From positions 1-64,000 of the forward strand of contig JAJEBR010000112.1 in the NCBI GenBank assembly GCA_022822445.1: DNA of 64,000 bases, in the 5' to 3' direction. Both the position numbers and the translations under genes were made by a program. How positions within the stretch are numbered: the stretch's first letter is position 1; every line of letters begins with the position of its first letter. This stretch comes from Gemmatimonadota bacterium. GTDB lineage: Bacteria > Gemmatimonadota > Gemmatimonadetes > Longimicrobiales > Gaopeijiaceae. Positions 55,315 to 63,577 of the stretch are shown piece by piece. The notes under the pieces are model-generated. The model searched no databases. It was given only the letters and a program-made list of their open reading frames with translations, and was not told the origin of the DNA.

Positions 55315-58300
55315 CGCGAAACCGATGTGGAGAGCCCCAGGACCGCGGGCTCCCCGTCCAGCGCAGCCTCCCTGTCAAAGTCGAAGTCCCCGTCGAGGCG
55401 CGCACCGATCTCCACCGCCACGGCCAGCGTCTCCCGCGCGATCACCCGTTCGTGCTCCGCTGCCGCCGCCCGCACCGCGTCTCCCCCGGCAATCCCCAGG
55501 CGGATCCGGTCGCTCACGGCGAGTCCGGAATCCCGCCGCAGCCGCTGAATGCGGTTCACCAGCTCGCGCGCCAGCCCCTCCAGCCGCAGCTCCTCGGTGA
55601 TGGCGGGATCGAGGCCGACGGTGCAGCTCCCCTCCGAGCGCACCACCAGGTCTCCCTTCGCCCTTTCCATCACCTCCATCTCGTCGCCTCCAACTTCGTG
55701 CCACGCGCCCCCCACCTCGATCCGCACGGTCTCGCCCCCGCGCACCGCCCTCAGCGATTCGGCGCCCAGCGCCCTGATGCCCGCGGCGGCCTCCTGGGTC
55801 AGCTTCCCGAACCGGCGGCCCAGCGCGCGAAAGTCGGGGCGCGCGGCCAGCGTCACCAACCCCTCCGCGTCGTCGGCGAACTCGACCCGCTTTACGTTGA
55901 TCTCGTCGCGCAGCAGCGCCAGCACATCGTCCCCCGGCGGCTCCCCGGGCACCACCACAAGAAGGCGCCCCAGCGGCTGCCTGACCCGGATCCCGGCGGC
56001 TTCGCGAGCGGCGCGGGCAAGCGTGCTCAGCGTCCGCACCCCGGCCATGTCGGCTTCGAGCCGGTCGTCAAGCATGCCCTCGTCGACCTCCGGGAAGCGC
56101 TCGGTGTGGCTGGAGCGACCGGCGAGCCCCCGGTGAATCCAATCCGAGGTGAACGGAGTGACCGGCGCGATCAGCAGTGCGACCGTCCGCAGCGCCTCAT
56201 GCAGAGTGGCGAACGCGGCCGCCGCATCCGCCGTCTCGGTATTGCCCCAGAAGCGGGAGCGGGCCCGTCTCACGTACCAGTTGGAGAGTTCGCCGTCCAC
56301 GAAGGCGGCCACCGCGCGATAGGCGCGGGTCGGGTTGTATCCGTCGAGTTCGTCGCGCACCGTGCGGATCAGCCGGTGCAGCCGCGACAGCAGCCAGCGG
56401 TCGAGGGGCGGACGGGTGGCCGGACCGGGTACCGGGGCAGTCTGCGCGCCCCCCGGGGTCGCCGGCCGTGCGCCTCCGCCCACCGGATCGGCCGTGTCCG
56501 CATCCGCGAGAGAGTGGTTGCCCGGCCGCCACGCTTCCAGATTCGCGTAGAGCGCGAAGAACCGGTAGGTGTTGAAGAGGGTGTCGAAGAAGCGCGAAGC
56601 GGACTCCTTCACCCCGTCCGGATCGAAGCGGGTGGGGAGCCAGGGGTTGCTGACCGTAATCATGTACCAGCGGACCCCGTCGGCACCGTGATCCGCGACC
56701 GCATCCCACGGGTCGACGACGTTGCCGCGCGACTTGGACATCTTGCGCCCCTTCGCGTCCAGGATCAGGTCGTTGACGATCACGTTGCGGAAGGCGGGGC
56801 CGAGGCCGAGCATCGTAGAGATGGCGTGCAGCGAGTAGAACCAGCCGCGCGTCTGGTCGACTGCCTCGCAGATGAAGTCGGCCGGAAAGTGGCGACGGTA
56901 GTTCTCCCTGTTCTCGAAGGGGTAGTGCCACTGCGCCCACGGCATGGCGCCGGAGTCGAACCAGACGTCGATCACCTCGGGCGCGCGCCGCATTACCGAC
57001 CCCGTCTCCGGGCAGCGCCAGGTCACCTCGTCGATAAACGGGCGGTGCGGATCGAAGTCCTCCGGCAGCTCCCCCGCTCTATCGGCGAGCTCCTCGAAGC
57101 TGCCGATCCACTCCACGTGCTCCGGGTCGTCCTCGGAGACCCAGACGGGGAGCGGCGTGCCCCAGTAGCGGTCGCGCGACAGCGCCCAGTCCACGTTCCC
57201 CTTCAGCCATTCGCCGAAGCGCCCCTCACCCACCTGGGCGGGGTGCCAGGCGACCCGCGCGTTGTTCTCCAGCAGCTCCTTCCGCAGCGACGAGGTACGG
57301 GCGAACCAGCTGTGCCGGGCCATGTAGACGAGCGGCGCGTCGCAGCGCCAGCAGTGGGGATAGGAGTGGACCTCGCGACCCGACCGGAAGACGAGCCCGC
57401 GCGCCTCGAGATCCTCGACAAGCAATTCGTCGGCGTCCTTGAAGAAGAGGCCGCCCACGAGCGGCAGGCGGGCCGCGAAGGTCCCATCCGTCCGGACCGG
57501 CTCCAGCACGGCCAGCCCGAAGTCCTTCCCGGCCTGATAGTCGTCCGCCCCGTACGCCGGGGCCATGTGCACGATGCCGGAGCCCTCCTCGTCGGAGACG
57601 AATTCGCCCGGAATGATCTCCCAGGCCCGTCCACGCGCCTCCTCCGCCGGTATCAGCTCGAAGGGCCGGCGGTATTTGCGATCCAGCAGCTCGTCAACCC
57701 CGACGCGCCTCCCGATCCGCTCTTCGCCGAAGAGCACCGCCGCCCGGCTGCGCGCCAGGATAAGGCGTCGCCCCCGGTGATCGACCTCGACGTATTCGAT
57801 CTCCGGGTTCACGGCGAGCGCCACGTTCGACACGAGGGTCCAGGGCGTGGTCGTCCACACCAGCAGGTGGCGCCCCGACCCGTCGAGAAGCTCGAGGATG
57901 ACCCAGAGCGAGGGGTCCTCGACCTCTCTGTAACCCAGGCTGAGCTCGTGCGACGACAGAACCGTCTGGTCGGCCGGACACCAGGGGACCACCTTGTGGC
58001 TCCTGTACAGCAGCCCGCGATCCGCCAGCCGCTTCAGGATCCACCAGATCGACTCGATGTAGCCGGCGTGAAAAGTCACGTACGGCCGCGAGTAGTCGAG
58101 CCAGTAGCCGATCCGCTCGGAGAAGCGCTCCCATTCATCCTTGTATGTGAAGACGGACTCCTTGCAGCGCTCGTTGAACCACGCGATGCCCCGCTCTTCG
58201 ATCTCCCGCTTGTCCTCGATCCCGAGCTGCTTCTGTGCCTCGATCTCGACGGGGAGTCCGTGCGTGTCCCACCCGGCGATGCGGGTCACGTGCCTGCCGA

Positions 58301-58520
58301 GCATCGTCTGATAGCGGCAGACGAGGTCCTTGATCGCGCGGCTGATGATGTGGTGCAGCCCGGGGCGCCCGTTGGCGGTGGGCGGACCCTCGAAAAAGAC
58401 GAAGGGCTCCCCGCCGCGCGTGGCCTCCAGGGACCGCCGGAAGGTGTCCTCGTCGCGCCACCGTTCGAGAACGGTCTCCTCGAGGGCCATCAGGGACGAA
58501 GGGAGCGTGGGGTACCGCAT
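55311..58520 (-). CDS. ileS: Isoleucyl-tRNA synthetase, IleS2 type with a GXHH motif
   Basis: Charges tRNA-Ile with isoleucine in the cytosol. The 1069-aa enzyme has the Rossmann domain with PPTANGRPGLHH, where the usual HxGH signature reads GLHH (residues 54-57), the editing domain WTTTPWTLVSNVAL, and KMSKS near 593-597. The GXHH variant has been described for IleS2-type enzymes and linked to very high mupirocin resistance. The sequence WCPADQTVLSSHEL also fits the IleS2 clade. ATG at 58520 overlaps the phosphorylase stop by 4 nt. The frame runs further upstream, but that part is not conserved. Confidence 0.92.
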   Translation of the reverse strand: MRYPTLPSSLMALEETVLERWRDEDTFRRSLEATRGGEPFVFFEGPPTANGRPGLHHIISRAIKDLVCRYQTMLGRHVTRIAGWDTHGLPVEIEAQKQLGIEDKREIEERGIAWFNERCKESVFTYKDEWERFSERIGYWLDYSRPYVTFHAGYIESIWWILKRLADRGLLYRSHKVVPWCPADQTVLSSHELSLGYREVEDPSLWVILELLDGSGRHLLVWTTTPWTLVSNVALAVNPEIEYVEVDHRGRRLILARSRAAVLFGEERIGRRVGVDELLDRKYRRPFELIPAEEARGRAWEIIPGEFVSDEEGSGIVHMAPAYGADDYQAGKDFGLAVLEPVRTDGTFAARLPLVGGLFFKDADELLVEDLEARGLVFRSGREVHSYPHCWRCDAPLVYMARHSWFARTSSLRKELLENNARVAWHPAQVGEGRFGEWLKGNVDWALSRDRYWGTPLPVWVSEDDPEHVEWIGSFEELADRAGELPEDFDPHRPFIDEVTWRCPETGSVMRRAPEVIDVWFDSGAMPWAQWHYPFENRENYRRHFPADFICEAVDQTRGWFYSLHAISTMLGLGPAFRNVIVNDLILDAKGRKMSKSRGNVVDPWDAVADHGADGVRWYMITVSNPWLPTRFDPDGVKESASRFFDTLFNTYRFFALYANLEAWRPGNHSLADADTADPVGGGARPATPGGAQTAPVPGPATRPPLDRWLLSRLHRLIRTVRDELDGYNPTRAYRAVAAFVDGELSNWYVRRARSRFWGNTETADAAAAFATLHEALRTVALLIAPVTPFTSDWIHRGLAGRSSHTERFPEVDEGMLDDRLEADMAGVRTLSTLARAAREAAGIRVRQPLGRLLVVVPGEPPGDDVLALLRDEINVKRVEFADDAEGLVTLAARPDFRALGRRFGKLTQEAAAGIRALGAESLRAVRGGETVRIEVGGAWHEVGGDEMEVMERAKGDLVVRSEGSCTVGLDPAITEELRLEGLARELVNRIQRLRRDSGLAVSDRIRLGIAGGDAVRAAAAEHERVIARETLAVAVEIGARLDGDFDFDREAALDGEPAVLGLSTSVSR

Positions 58521-59401
58521 CAGGCAGGAGAAGCCGCAGGTTCGAGTACGGTATCCGCAGCTCCGGCGGTGGCAACGTCCGGGGCCTCCGTGGCGAGAAT
58601 CGCGAGGACTCCCGAGACCAGCCGGGTCAGCTTCGGTCCTGCAGCCACCGCCGTCGCGATGATCCTCTCCACGTCCACCTCCTCCAGTGCGTCGGGGAGG
58701 CACTGGTCGGTGATCACCGCGACCGCGAGGACACGCATCCCCATGTGGCGCGCCGCGATCACCTCGGGAACGGTGGACATCCCGACCACATCGGCGCCCA
58801 TGCGGCGCAGCATGCGGTACTCGGCGCGCGTCTCGAGCTGCGGGCCGGGCACGCCCACGTAGACCCCCTCCCGGAGCGGGATGCGCTCTTCGAGGGCGAC
58901 CGCCACGGCAGCCTCCCGCAGACCGGGATCATACGGTACCGACATGTCCGGGAAGCGGGGACCCAGCTCGTCCAGGTTCGGGCCGGTCAGCGGGCTGTCC
59001 CCCATCAGGTTGATGTGGTCGTTCAGGAGAACCAGGTCTCCCGGTCCCCACAGCGGGTTCATCCCACCGCACGCGGCCGAGACGATGAGAGTTTCGGCCC
59101 CGAGCCGCCGCATCACCCGGACGGCGAAGACGATCTCGCGGAGGCCGTAGCCCTCGTAACGGTGGAAGCGCCCCTGCATCGCCACCACCGGCACGCCCGC
59201 AAGGCCGCCGAGCAGCAGCCTGCCGTGGTGTGTCTCCACTGTCGAGACCGGGAAATGCGGCAGCTCCTCGTACGGGACCGAGACCTCGACCTCCATCGCG
59301 TCGGCCAGCCCCCCCAGCCCCGTGCCCAGCACGATCCCCACACGGGGCGCACTGCCCCCCGATCCCTGCACGGCTTGCACCGCCTCACGGATCCGCTCCA
59401 T
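58520..59401 (-). CDS. punA: Purine nucleoside phosphorylase, trimeric type
   Basis: Releases the purine base from ribo- and deoxyribonucleosides for salvage. The 293-aa protein has GIVLGTGLGGL, VETHHGRLLLG, QGRFHRYEGYG, VSAACGGMNP, the VGVPGPQLETRAEYRML signature and a substrate-site MSTVPEVI. The trimeric family uses these motifs for guanosine and inosine. ATG at 59401 has AGGGAG too close for a good ribosome site; a TTG at 59419 overlapping the yggS stop, with GGGAGCG upstream, is an equally good start and adds six residues. The C-terminus has a short Ala-rich tail. Confidence 0.9.
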   Translation of the reverse strand: MERIREAVQAVQGSGGSAPRVGIVLGTGLGGLADAMEVEVSVPYEELPHFPVSTVETHHGRLLLGGLAGVPVVAMQGRFHRYEGYGLREIVFAVRVMRRLGAETLIVSAACGGMNPLWGPGDLVLLNDHINLMGDSPLTGPNLDELGPRFPDMSVPYDPGLREAAVAVALEERIPLREGVYVGVPGPQLETRAEYRMLRRMGADVVGMSTVPEVIAARHMGMRVLAVAVITDQCLPDALEEVDVERIIATAVAAGPKLTRLVSGVLAILATEAPDVATAGAADTVLEPAASPA

Positions 59402-59415
59402 CTCCCTGCGAGCGC

Positions 59416-60126
59416 TCAACGGGGGCGCTCCCCGAACAGCGTCGTGCCCAGCCTGACCATTGTGCTCCCCTCCTCGATCGCGATCTCGAAGTCGTTGGAC
59501 ATGCCCATCGAGAGCTCCCGCCCCTCCAGGCCGTGCATCCCGGCGGCGGCCTCCAGCAGGAGGCGGGTCCTCTGGAAGGTACCGCGAAGCGTTCGCGCGT
59601 CGGAAGTGAAGGGCGCCATGGTCATGAGACCCAGGACGCGCAGCCCCCCCAGCCCCGCCACCGCAGCGATCCCGTCGAGGGCTTCCGCCTCCGGGAAGCC
59701 CCACTTGGCGGCTTCCCCGGAGGTGTTGACCTGAACGAGCACGGGCACGCGTCGCCCCTCCGCCTCGCCCAGCCGCGACAGCTTCCCGGCCAGTCGGATC
59801 GAATCCACGCTGTGAATCAACGCTGCGTGTCGGCCCGCCCCACCCGCCTTGCGACTCTGGACGTGCCCGATCATGTGCCACCGCACCCCCCGCCCCTCGA
59901 AGCGCGAAGCCTTCTCCGCCAGCTCCTCCACGCGGTTCTCGCCCAGGTCCGCGAGCCCCTCTGCCAGCGCCGCCCCCACCACCCCGTGCGGGTGCCCCTT
60001 GGTCACGGCAACAATTCGCACCGCCGACTGATCGCGGCCGCTCCTCGCCGCCGCCGCCGCTACCCTCTCCCGCACGCGCGACAGCCGCTCACGCAGCGCG
60101 CGCTGGCAGGCTTCCCCGTCTGTCAT
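59416..60126 (-). CDS. yggS: YggS-type PLP-binding homeostasis protein
   Basis: Non-enzymatic pyridoxal phosphate carrier that keeps PLP and amino-acid pools balanced. The 236-aa protein shows the PLP lysine in AVTKGHP, ENRVEEL, WHMIGHVQSRKA, QVNTSGEAAKWGF and the phosphate site MGMSNDFEIAIEEGSTMVRLGT, all as in the family. ATG at 60126 gives a typical length. Its stop overlaps the phosphorylase gene region. It is separated from tonB-1 by a hairpin terminator. Confidence 0.93.
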   Translation of the reverse strand: MTDGEACQRALRERLSRVRERVAAAAARSGRDQSAVRIVAVTKGHPHGVVGAALAEGLADLGENRVEELAEKASRFEGRGVRWHMIGHVQSRKAGGAGRHAALIHSVDSIRLAGKLSRLGEAEGRRVPVLVQVNTSGEAAKWGFPEAEALDGIAAVAGLGGLRVLGLMTMAPFTSDARTLRGTFQRTRLLLEAAAGMHGLEGRELSMGMSNDFEIAIEEGSTMVRLGTTLFGERPR

Positions 60127-60166
60127 CCGGCTCCCGGCAAGGTGGAGGTTCCCGCGCCAACATGAA

Positions 60167-60201
60167 AGCGCCCCGCCGACCCGTGAGGCCGGCGGGGCGC
60201 T
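60167..60201 (-). terminator. Rho-independent terminator after tonB-1
   Basis: A perfect 12-bp stem (60167-60178 with 60190-60201, core GCGCCCCGCCG) is followed on the minus strand by TTTC. It ends the tonB-1 transcript and insulates yggS. Confidence 0.75.
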
Positions 60202-60224
60202 TCCGCCTGTTCCCGCTGCCGGCG

Positions 60225-60911
60225 CTAGTTCGCCTTGAAGGTAATGTCCAGCGCAATCCAGAGCGCGACCGGCCGGTCCCGATTCATCGCGGGACTGAAC
60301 CTGGCGACCGTGACCACCTTGAGCGCCGCGCTGTCGAGCCCGGCATGACCGGAGCTCTCCTTCACGAGCTGGTTCCTCACGATCCCCTCCTCGTCGATGA
60401 AGAGGTGCACCGCTGTCGTGCCCCCGATCCCGGCATCCTTCAGAAGCGCGGGATACTCCCGCTCGAGCACCCGATTCACCTCGTCCTGGTTGAGCATCTT
60501 CGGCCTCACCGTGTGCACGACGAACCCGGGCGAATCTGACAGATCATCCGGGGCGGCCCTATCCGGCGGCGGCGGGAGTGGGGGCACGCCATCCAGTACG
60601 GTGTTTGGGGGGAGGGGCAGAACATCGTCCAGGACGACGGTGCTGATCACCGGTTGCGCCGGCCGGCGGATCGCCTCCGGGGGAGGAGGGATGTCCAGAT
60701 CCGGGGGAGTGATCACGACCATCGCCGGGTCCGGATCGGAGCCGACATCCGCAACCGCCATCGACGGCAGGTAGACGAAGATCGCGAAGTGGAGCGTGGT
60801 CGCCGCCGTGAGCGACCCCCAGAACCACGGGGAGAACGAGCGCTTGAAGCGTTCGTTGGCTACCCTCTCGAATCCATCGGCCTGGTCCGGCTCGGAACTG
60901 CGTGGGTACAT
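60225..60911 (-). CDS. TonB-like energy transducer, copy 1
   Basis: Couples the ExbB/ExbD motor to outer-membrane receptors. The 228-aa protein has one N-terminal membrane helix (FWGSLTAATTLHFAIFVYLPS), a Pro-rich periplasmic linker (IPPPPEAIRR and more) and a C-terminal TonB domain with YPALLKDAGIGGTTAVHLFID and SGHAGLDSAALKVV. ATG at 60911 follows AGGAGGCGGAG. It is closely similar to the next gene, a tandem duplication. Its own terminator and the hairpin upstream suggest separate transcription. Confidence 0.88.
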   Translation of the reverse strand: MYPRSSEPDQADGFERVANERFKRSFSPWFWGSLTAATTLHFAIFVYLPSMAVADVGSDPDPAMVVITPPDLDIPPPPEAIRRPAQPVISTVVLDDVLPLPPNTVLDGVPPLPPPPDRAAPDDLSDSPGFVVHTVRPKMLNQDEVNRVLEREYPALLKDAGIGGTTAVHLFIDEEGIVRNQLVKESSGHAGLDSAALKVVTVARFSPAMNRDRPVALWIALDITFKAN

Positions 60912-61044
60912 CGATCTCCGCCTCCTGATGGGGGAACCTGGGAGCAACCCTCGACGACCGTGACGTCGCCTGCGTTCTCAATACCCCATAGGGGCCGGAG
61001 GGTTCCCGGGAGCGTCCCGTAACCGGGTGGCCCGGAACGGAATG

Positions 61045-61074
61045 CGCCGCCGCCCCGAGGAGGGGGCGGCGGCG
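61045..61074 (-). terminator. GC hairpin after tonB-2
   Basis: A perfect 12-bp stem (61045-61056 with 61063-61074) with a 6-nt loop, 40 nt past the tonB-2 stop. The U run is weak, so it may act only partly. Confidence 0.55.
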
Positions 61075-61113
61075 ATCCATCGATTCAGCGCGGCGTGCGC
61101 GCTGCCTGTACGC

Positions 61114-61812
61114 TCAGTCCGCCTGGTTCGCTTCGAACGTGACGTTCAGCGAAATCCAGAGCGCGACCGCCTTGTCCCGGTTCATCGCCGGGCTGAACCT
61201 GGCGACAGTGACGATCTTCAGCGCCGCATTGTCGAGCCCGGCATGCCCGGAGGTCTCCTTCAGGAGCTGGTTTCGCACGATCCCCTCTTCGTCGATGAAG
61301 AGATGCACCACCGTGGTGCCCCCGATCCCGGCATCCTTCAACAGCGCGGGATACTCCCTCTCGAGCGTCCTGTTGACCTCGTCTTGGTTGAGCATCGCCG
61401 GCCTGACCGTGTGCACGACGAACTGGGGCGCCTGCGAGATGTCCGTCGTCTCGGCCTCCTCTGGCGGCGGTGGGAGGTCATCCGAGGTCCAGGTGTCGAA
61501 GGTCGTCGTCTCGATCGTGAGGTCCTCGTCGATCGCCGCCGTGCTGATCACGGGGGTGGCCGGCCGGCGAATAGCCGCGGGGGGCGGAGGGATCTCCACA
61601 TCCGGCGGCGGCGGGACCACCTCCATCTCGTCCGGGGTGAAGCTCACGTCCGCCGTTTCCATCTGCGGCGAGAACGCGAAGGCCGCAAAGTGCAGGACCG
61701 TGGCGGCGGTCATGGATCCCCAGAACCACGAGGAGAACGACTGCTTGAAGCGTTCGTTGGCCGTTCCCATCTCCGGTGTGGCCATCTCGGACGGGTTGCT
61801 TGGTTCGTTCAT
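61114..61812 (-). CDS. TonB-like energy transducer, copy 2
   Basis: A 232-aa paralogue of the gene at 60225. It has the same N-terminal helix (FWGSMTAATVLHFAAFAFSP), Pro-rich linker and C-terminal domain (YPALLKDAGIGGTTVVHLF). The two copies differ mainly in the linker: more acidic here, with PPPPEEAE. ATG at 61812 overlaps the exbD-1 stop by 4 nt, so this copy is the one tied to the motor. Two TonB copies could serve different receptors. Confidence 0.9.
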   Translation of the reverse strand: MNEPSNPSEMATPEMGTANERFKQSFSSWFWGSMTAATVLHFAAFAFSPQMETADVSFTPDEMEVVPPPPDVEIPPPPAAIRRPATPVISTAAIDEDLTIETTTFDTWTSDDLPPPPEEAETTDISQAPQFVVHTVRPAMLNQDEVNRTLEREYPALLKDAGIGGTTVVHLFIDEEGIVRNQLLKETSGHAGLDNAALKIVTVARFSPAMNRDKAVALWISLNVTFEANQAD

Positions 61813-62255
61813 CGTCTCTGCCTTGTCATGGTGTTTTCGAGGTTTGCCGCAAACATGACCTTGAGGGCACCGGCGGCCTGCAGTTCCTTGGTGAGCTGGT
61901 CGATGAAGTTGTACGGGACGTTGCGGTCCGAGCGAATCGAGACCACCAGCTCCCGGTTGGCGACGTAGATCGGGAAAATGACGTCACCAACCTCCTCCAT
62001 CGGGTACTGGACGTCGTTCATGTAGACGGAACCACTCCGTTCCACCCACACGTTCAGGATGTCCTTCTGCTTCTTGTCGATCTTCTCGATCGCCTCCGCC
62101 TGCGCCCAGTCGATATCGCGGTTCTTGTCGCTCTGGAAGACGGTGGAGACCATGAAGAAGATGAGAAGCAGGAAGGCGATGTCGGCCATCGACGACGACG
62201 GGATCTCCGAAGCGGCCTTCGACTTGCGCTGCAGACCTCCGGCTCTGACACCCAT
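61809..62255 (-). CDS. exbD: ExbD/TolR-type biopolymer transport protein, copy 1
   Basis: Part of the proton-driven motor, with one N-terminal membrane helix (MADIAFLLLIFFMVSTVF) holding the conserved aspartate in MADIAF, and a periplasmic domain. The 148-aa length is typical. Paired with another ExbD and ExbB upstream; it overlaps tonB-2 by 4 nt. The protein differs from copy 2 in the periplasmic part (KKQKDILNVWV). Confidence 0.9.
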   Translation of the reverse strand: MGVRAGGLQRKSKAASEIPSSSMADIAFLLLIFFMVSTVFQSDKNRDIDWAQAEAIEKIDKKQKDILNVWVERSGSVYMNDVQYPMEEVGDVIFPIYVANRELVVSIRSDRNVPYNFIDQLTKELQAAGALKVMFAANLENTMTRQRR

Positions 62256-62261
62256 GTTCGG

Positions 62262-62687
62262 CTACTCCTCCAGCAGGGAGATGGAAATGCGAATGGCGCC
62301 CGCCGCCTGAAGGGCGTCAAGGACATCGAGCATCATGCGGTATGGGGCGTCGCGGTGCGTGTTGATCGATGCGATCAGATTGGGATTCTCTTCCACATCC
62401 TGCCGCCAGATCAACTTGAGCGCATCCGCGCGCACGGTCTGCTCCTGCTGGCTCTCACCGCGCTTGATGATCACCTGGCCGGTCGGCTGCACGATGATGT
62501 GGAGGACGTTCTTCGCACTGACCTCCTGGGTCTCGCCCTGTTCGGGGAGCACCAGCTGCAGTCCCTTGTCCTTCGGGAAGGTGGTGGTGACCAGGAAGAA
62601 GATCAGGAGAAGGAAAGCGATGTCGGCCATCGACGAGGATGGAATCTCGTCGGAGACCTTGGATTTCTTGTTGCCGAGAACCGCCAT
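62262..62687 (-). CDS. exbD: ExbD/TolR-type biopolymer transport protein, copy 2
   Basis: A 141-aa partner of copy 1, with the same SSSMADIAFLLLIFFLVTTTF helix and its proton-conducting aspartate. The periplasmic domain has NVLHIIVQPTGQVIIKR. Two ExbD proteins could form a mixed dimer within the ExbB ring. The gene lies 6 nt before copy 1 and about 110 nt after exbB. Confidence 0.9.
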   Translation of the reverse strand: MAVLGNKKSKVSDEIPSSSMADIAFLLLIFFLVTTTFPKDKGLQLVLPEQGETQEVSAKNVLHIIVQPTGQVIIKRGESQQEQTVRADALKLIWRQDVEENPNLIASINTHRDAPYRMMLDVLDALQAAGAIRISISLLEE

Positions 62688-62796
62688 GAATGATTTCGCC
62701 TCCGTGCCGACTGAATATGTATTGTACCCTCCAGGGGCCGCCAGGTTCCCCGCCGGCCAAAGGGGGAGGGGAGTCCGGGACCCCGGTTTGCTCGAT

Positions 62797-63456
62797 TCAG
62801 GCCACGACCCTGAGTTTCCCCTCGCGCTCCAGGTCCCACGCCAGGTTGAGCACCTTCTGTGTGCTTTCCTCCATGTCGACGATCAGCTTGTCGATTCGGG
62901 CCACGAAATAATTGTAGCCGATATTCACCGGAATTGCGATGGTCAGCCCCGCCGCGGTGGTGAGCAGGGCGACCTTGATGCCGCCGGCAACCGTCACCGG
63001 TTCCACATCGCCCGAGGCCGCGATCGATTCGAAGGCCAGAATCATGCCGGCCACCGTGCCCAGGAATCCCATCAGCGGGGCCACGTTCGCGATTGTGGCC
63101 AGGATGACCAGGCCGCGTTCGAGGAAGCTGAGTTCGATGGCGCCGGTGGTGGAGATGACCTGCTCCAGTTCCCCCTTCCGGACGCTCATGTGGCGGATCC
63201 GGCGAAGCCCGGCGAGCAGGATGGCGGCAGCGGGACCGGGCGTTGCCGCGGCGATTTCCGCAGCCTTTTCGAGCGATTCACCCCTCGCCGCCTCTTCGAC
63301 GCTCTCCATTACGCTCAGCGCGCTACGGTGCGCCACCCAGAGGGTCCAGGTCTTGGCGATGATGACCCCCAGGCCGATGAGCGAGCAGATGATGAGGGGA
63401 TACATCATCGGGCCGCCATCCACGAAGAGCTGTGAAAGCTCGTAATTGCTGTCCAA
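62797..63456 (-). CDS. exbB: ExbB/TolQ-type proton channel protein
   Basis: A motor subunit with three membrane helices (about 17-37, the central pair near 135-185). Markers are PLIICSLIGLGVII, NVAPLMGFLGTVAGMI and TAAGLTIAIPVNIGYNYF, which match the ExbB/TolQ/MotA family. TTG at 63456 is preferred because AGGAG lies 6 nt upstream; the frame is open 25 codons further. It heads exbB-exbD-exbD-tonB and is divergent from cdaA. Confidence 0.9.
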   Translation of the reverse strand: MDSNYELSQLFVDGGPMMYPLIICSLIGLGVIIAKTWTLWVAHRSALSVMESVEEAARGESLEKAAEIAAATPGPAAAILLAGLRRIRHMSVRKGELEQVISTTGAIELSFLERGLVILATIANVAPLMGFLGTVAGMILAFESIAASGDVEPVTVAGGIKVALLTTAAGLTIAIPVNIGYNYFVARIDKLIVDMEESTQKVLNLAWDLEREGKLRVVA

Positions 63457-63577
63457 GGTCTGCTCCTGATGAGCGGTTGCGGTTGAATCGGGAACCCGCG
63501 CCAATGTAGGGTGCCGTGGCCCGGTCGTCAACGATAATCGCGTTCACCCCTTCCGCAGACTGTTATTCTTCGTGGTC

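Noticed and set aside
60239-60265. GGTAATGTCC as a seventh element copy
   Set aside because: It is inside tonB-1 and lacks the other blocks.
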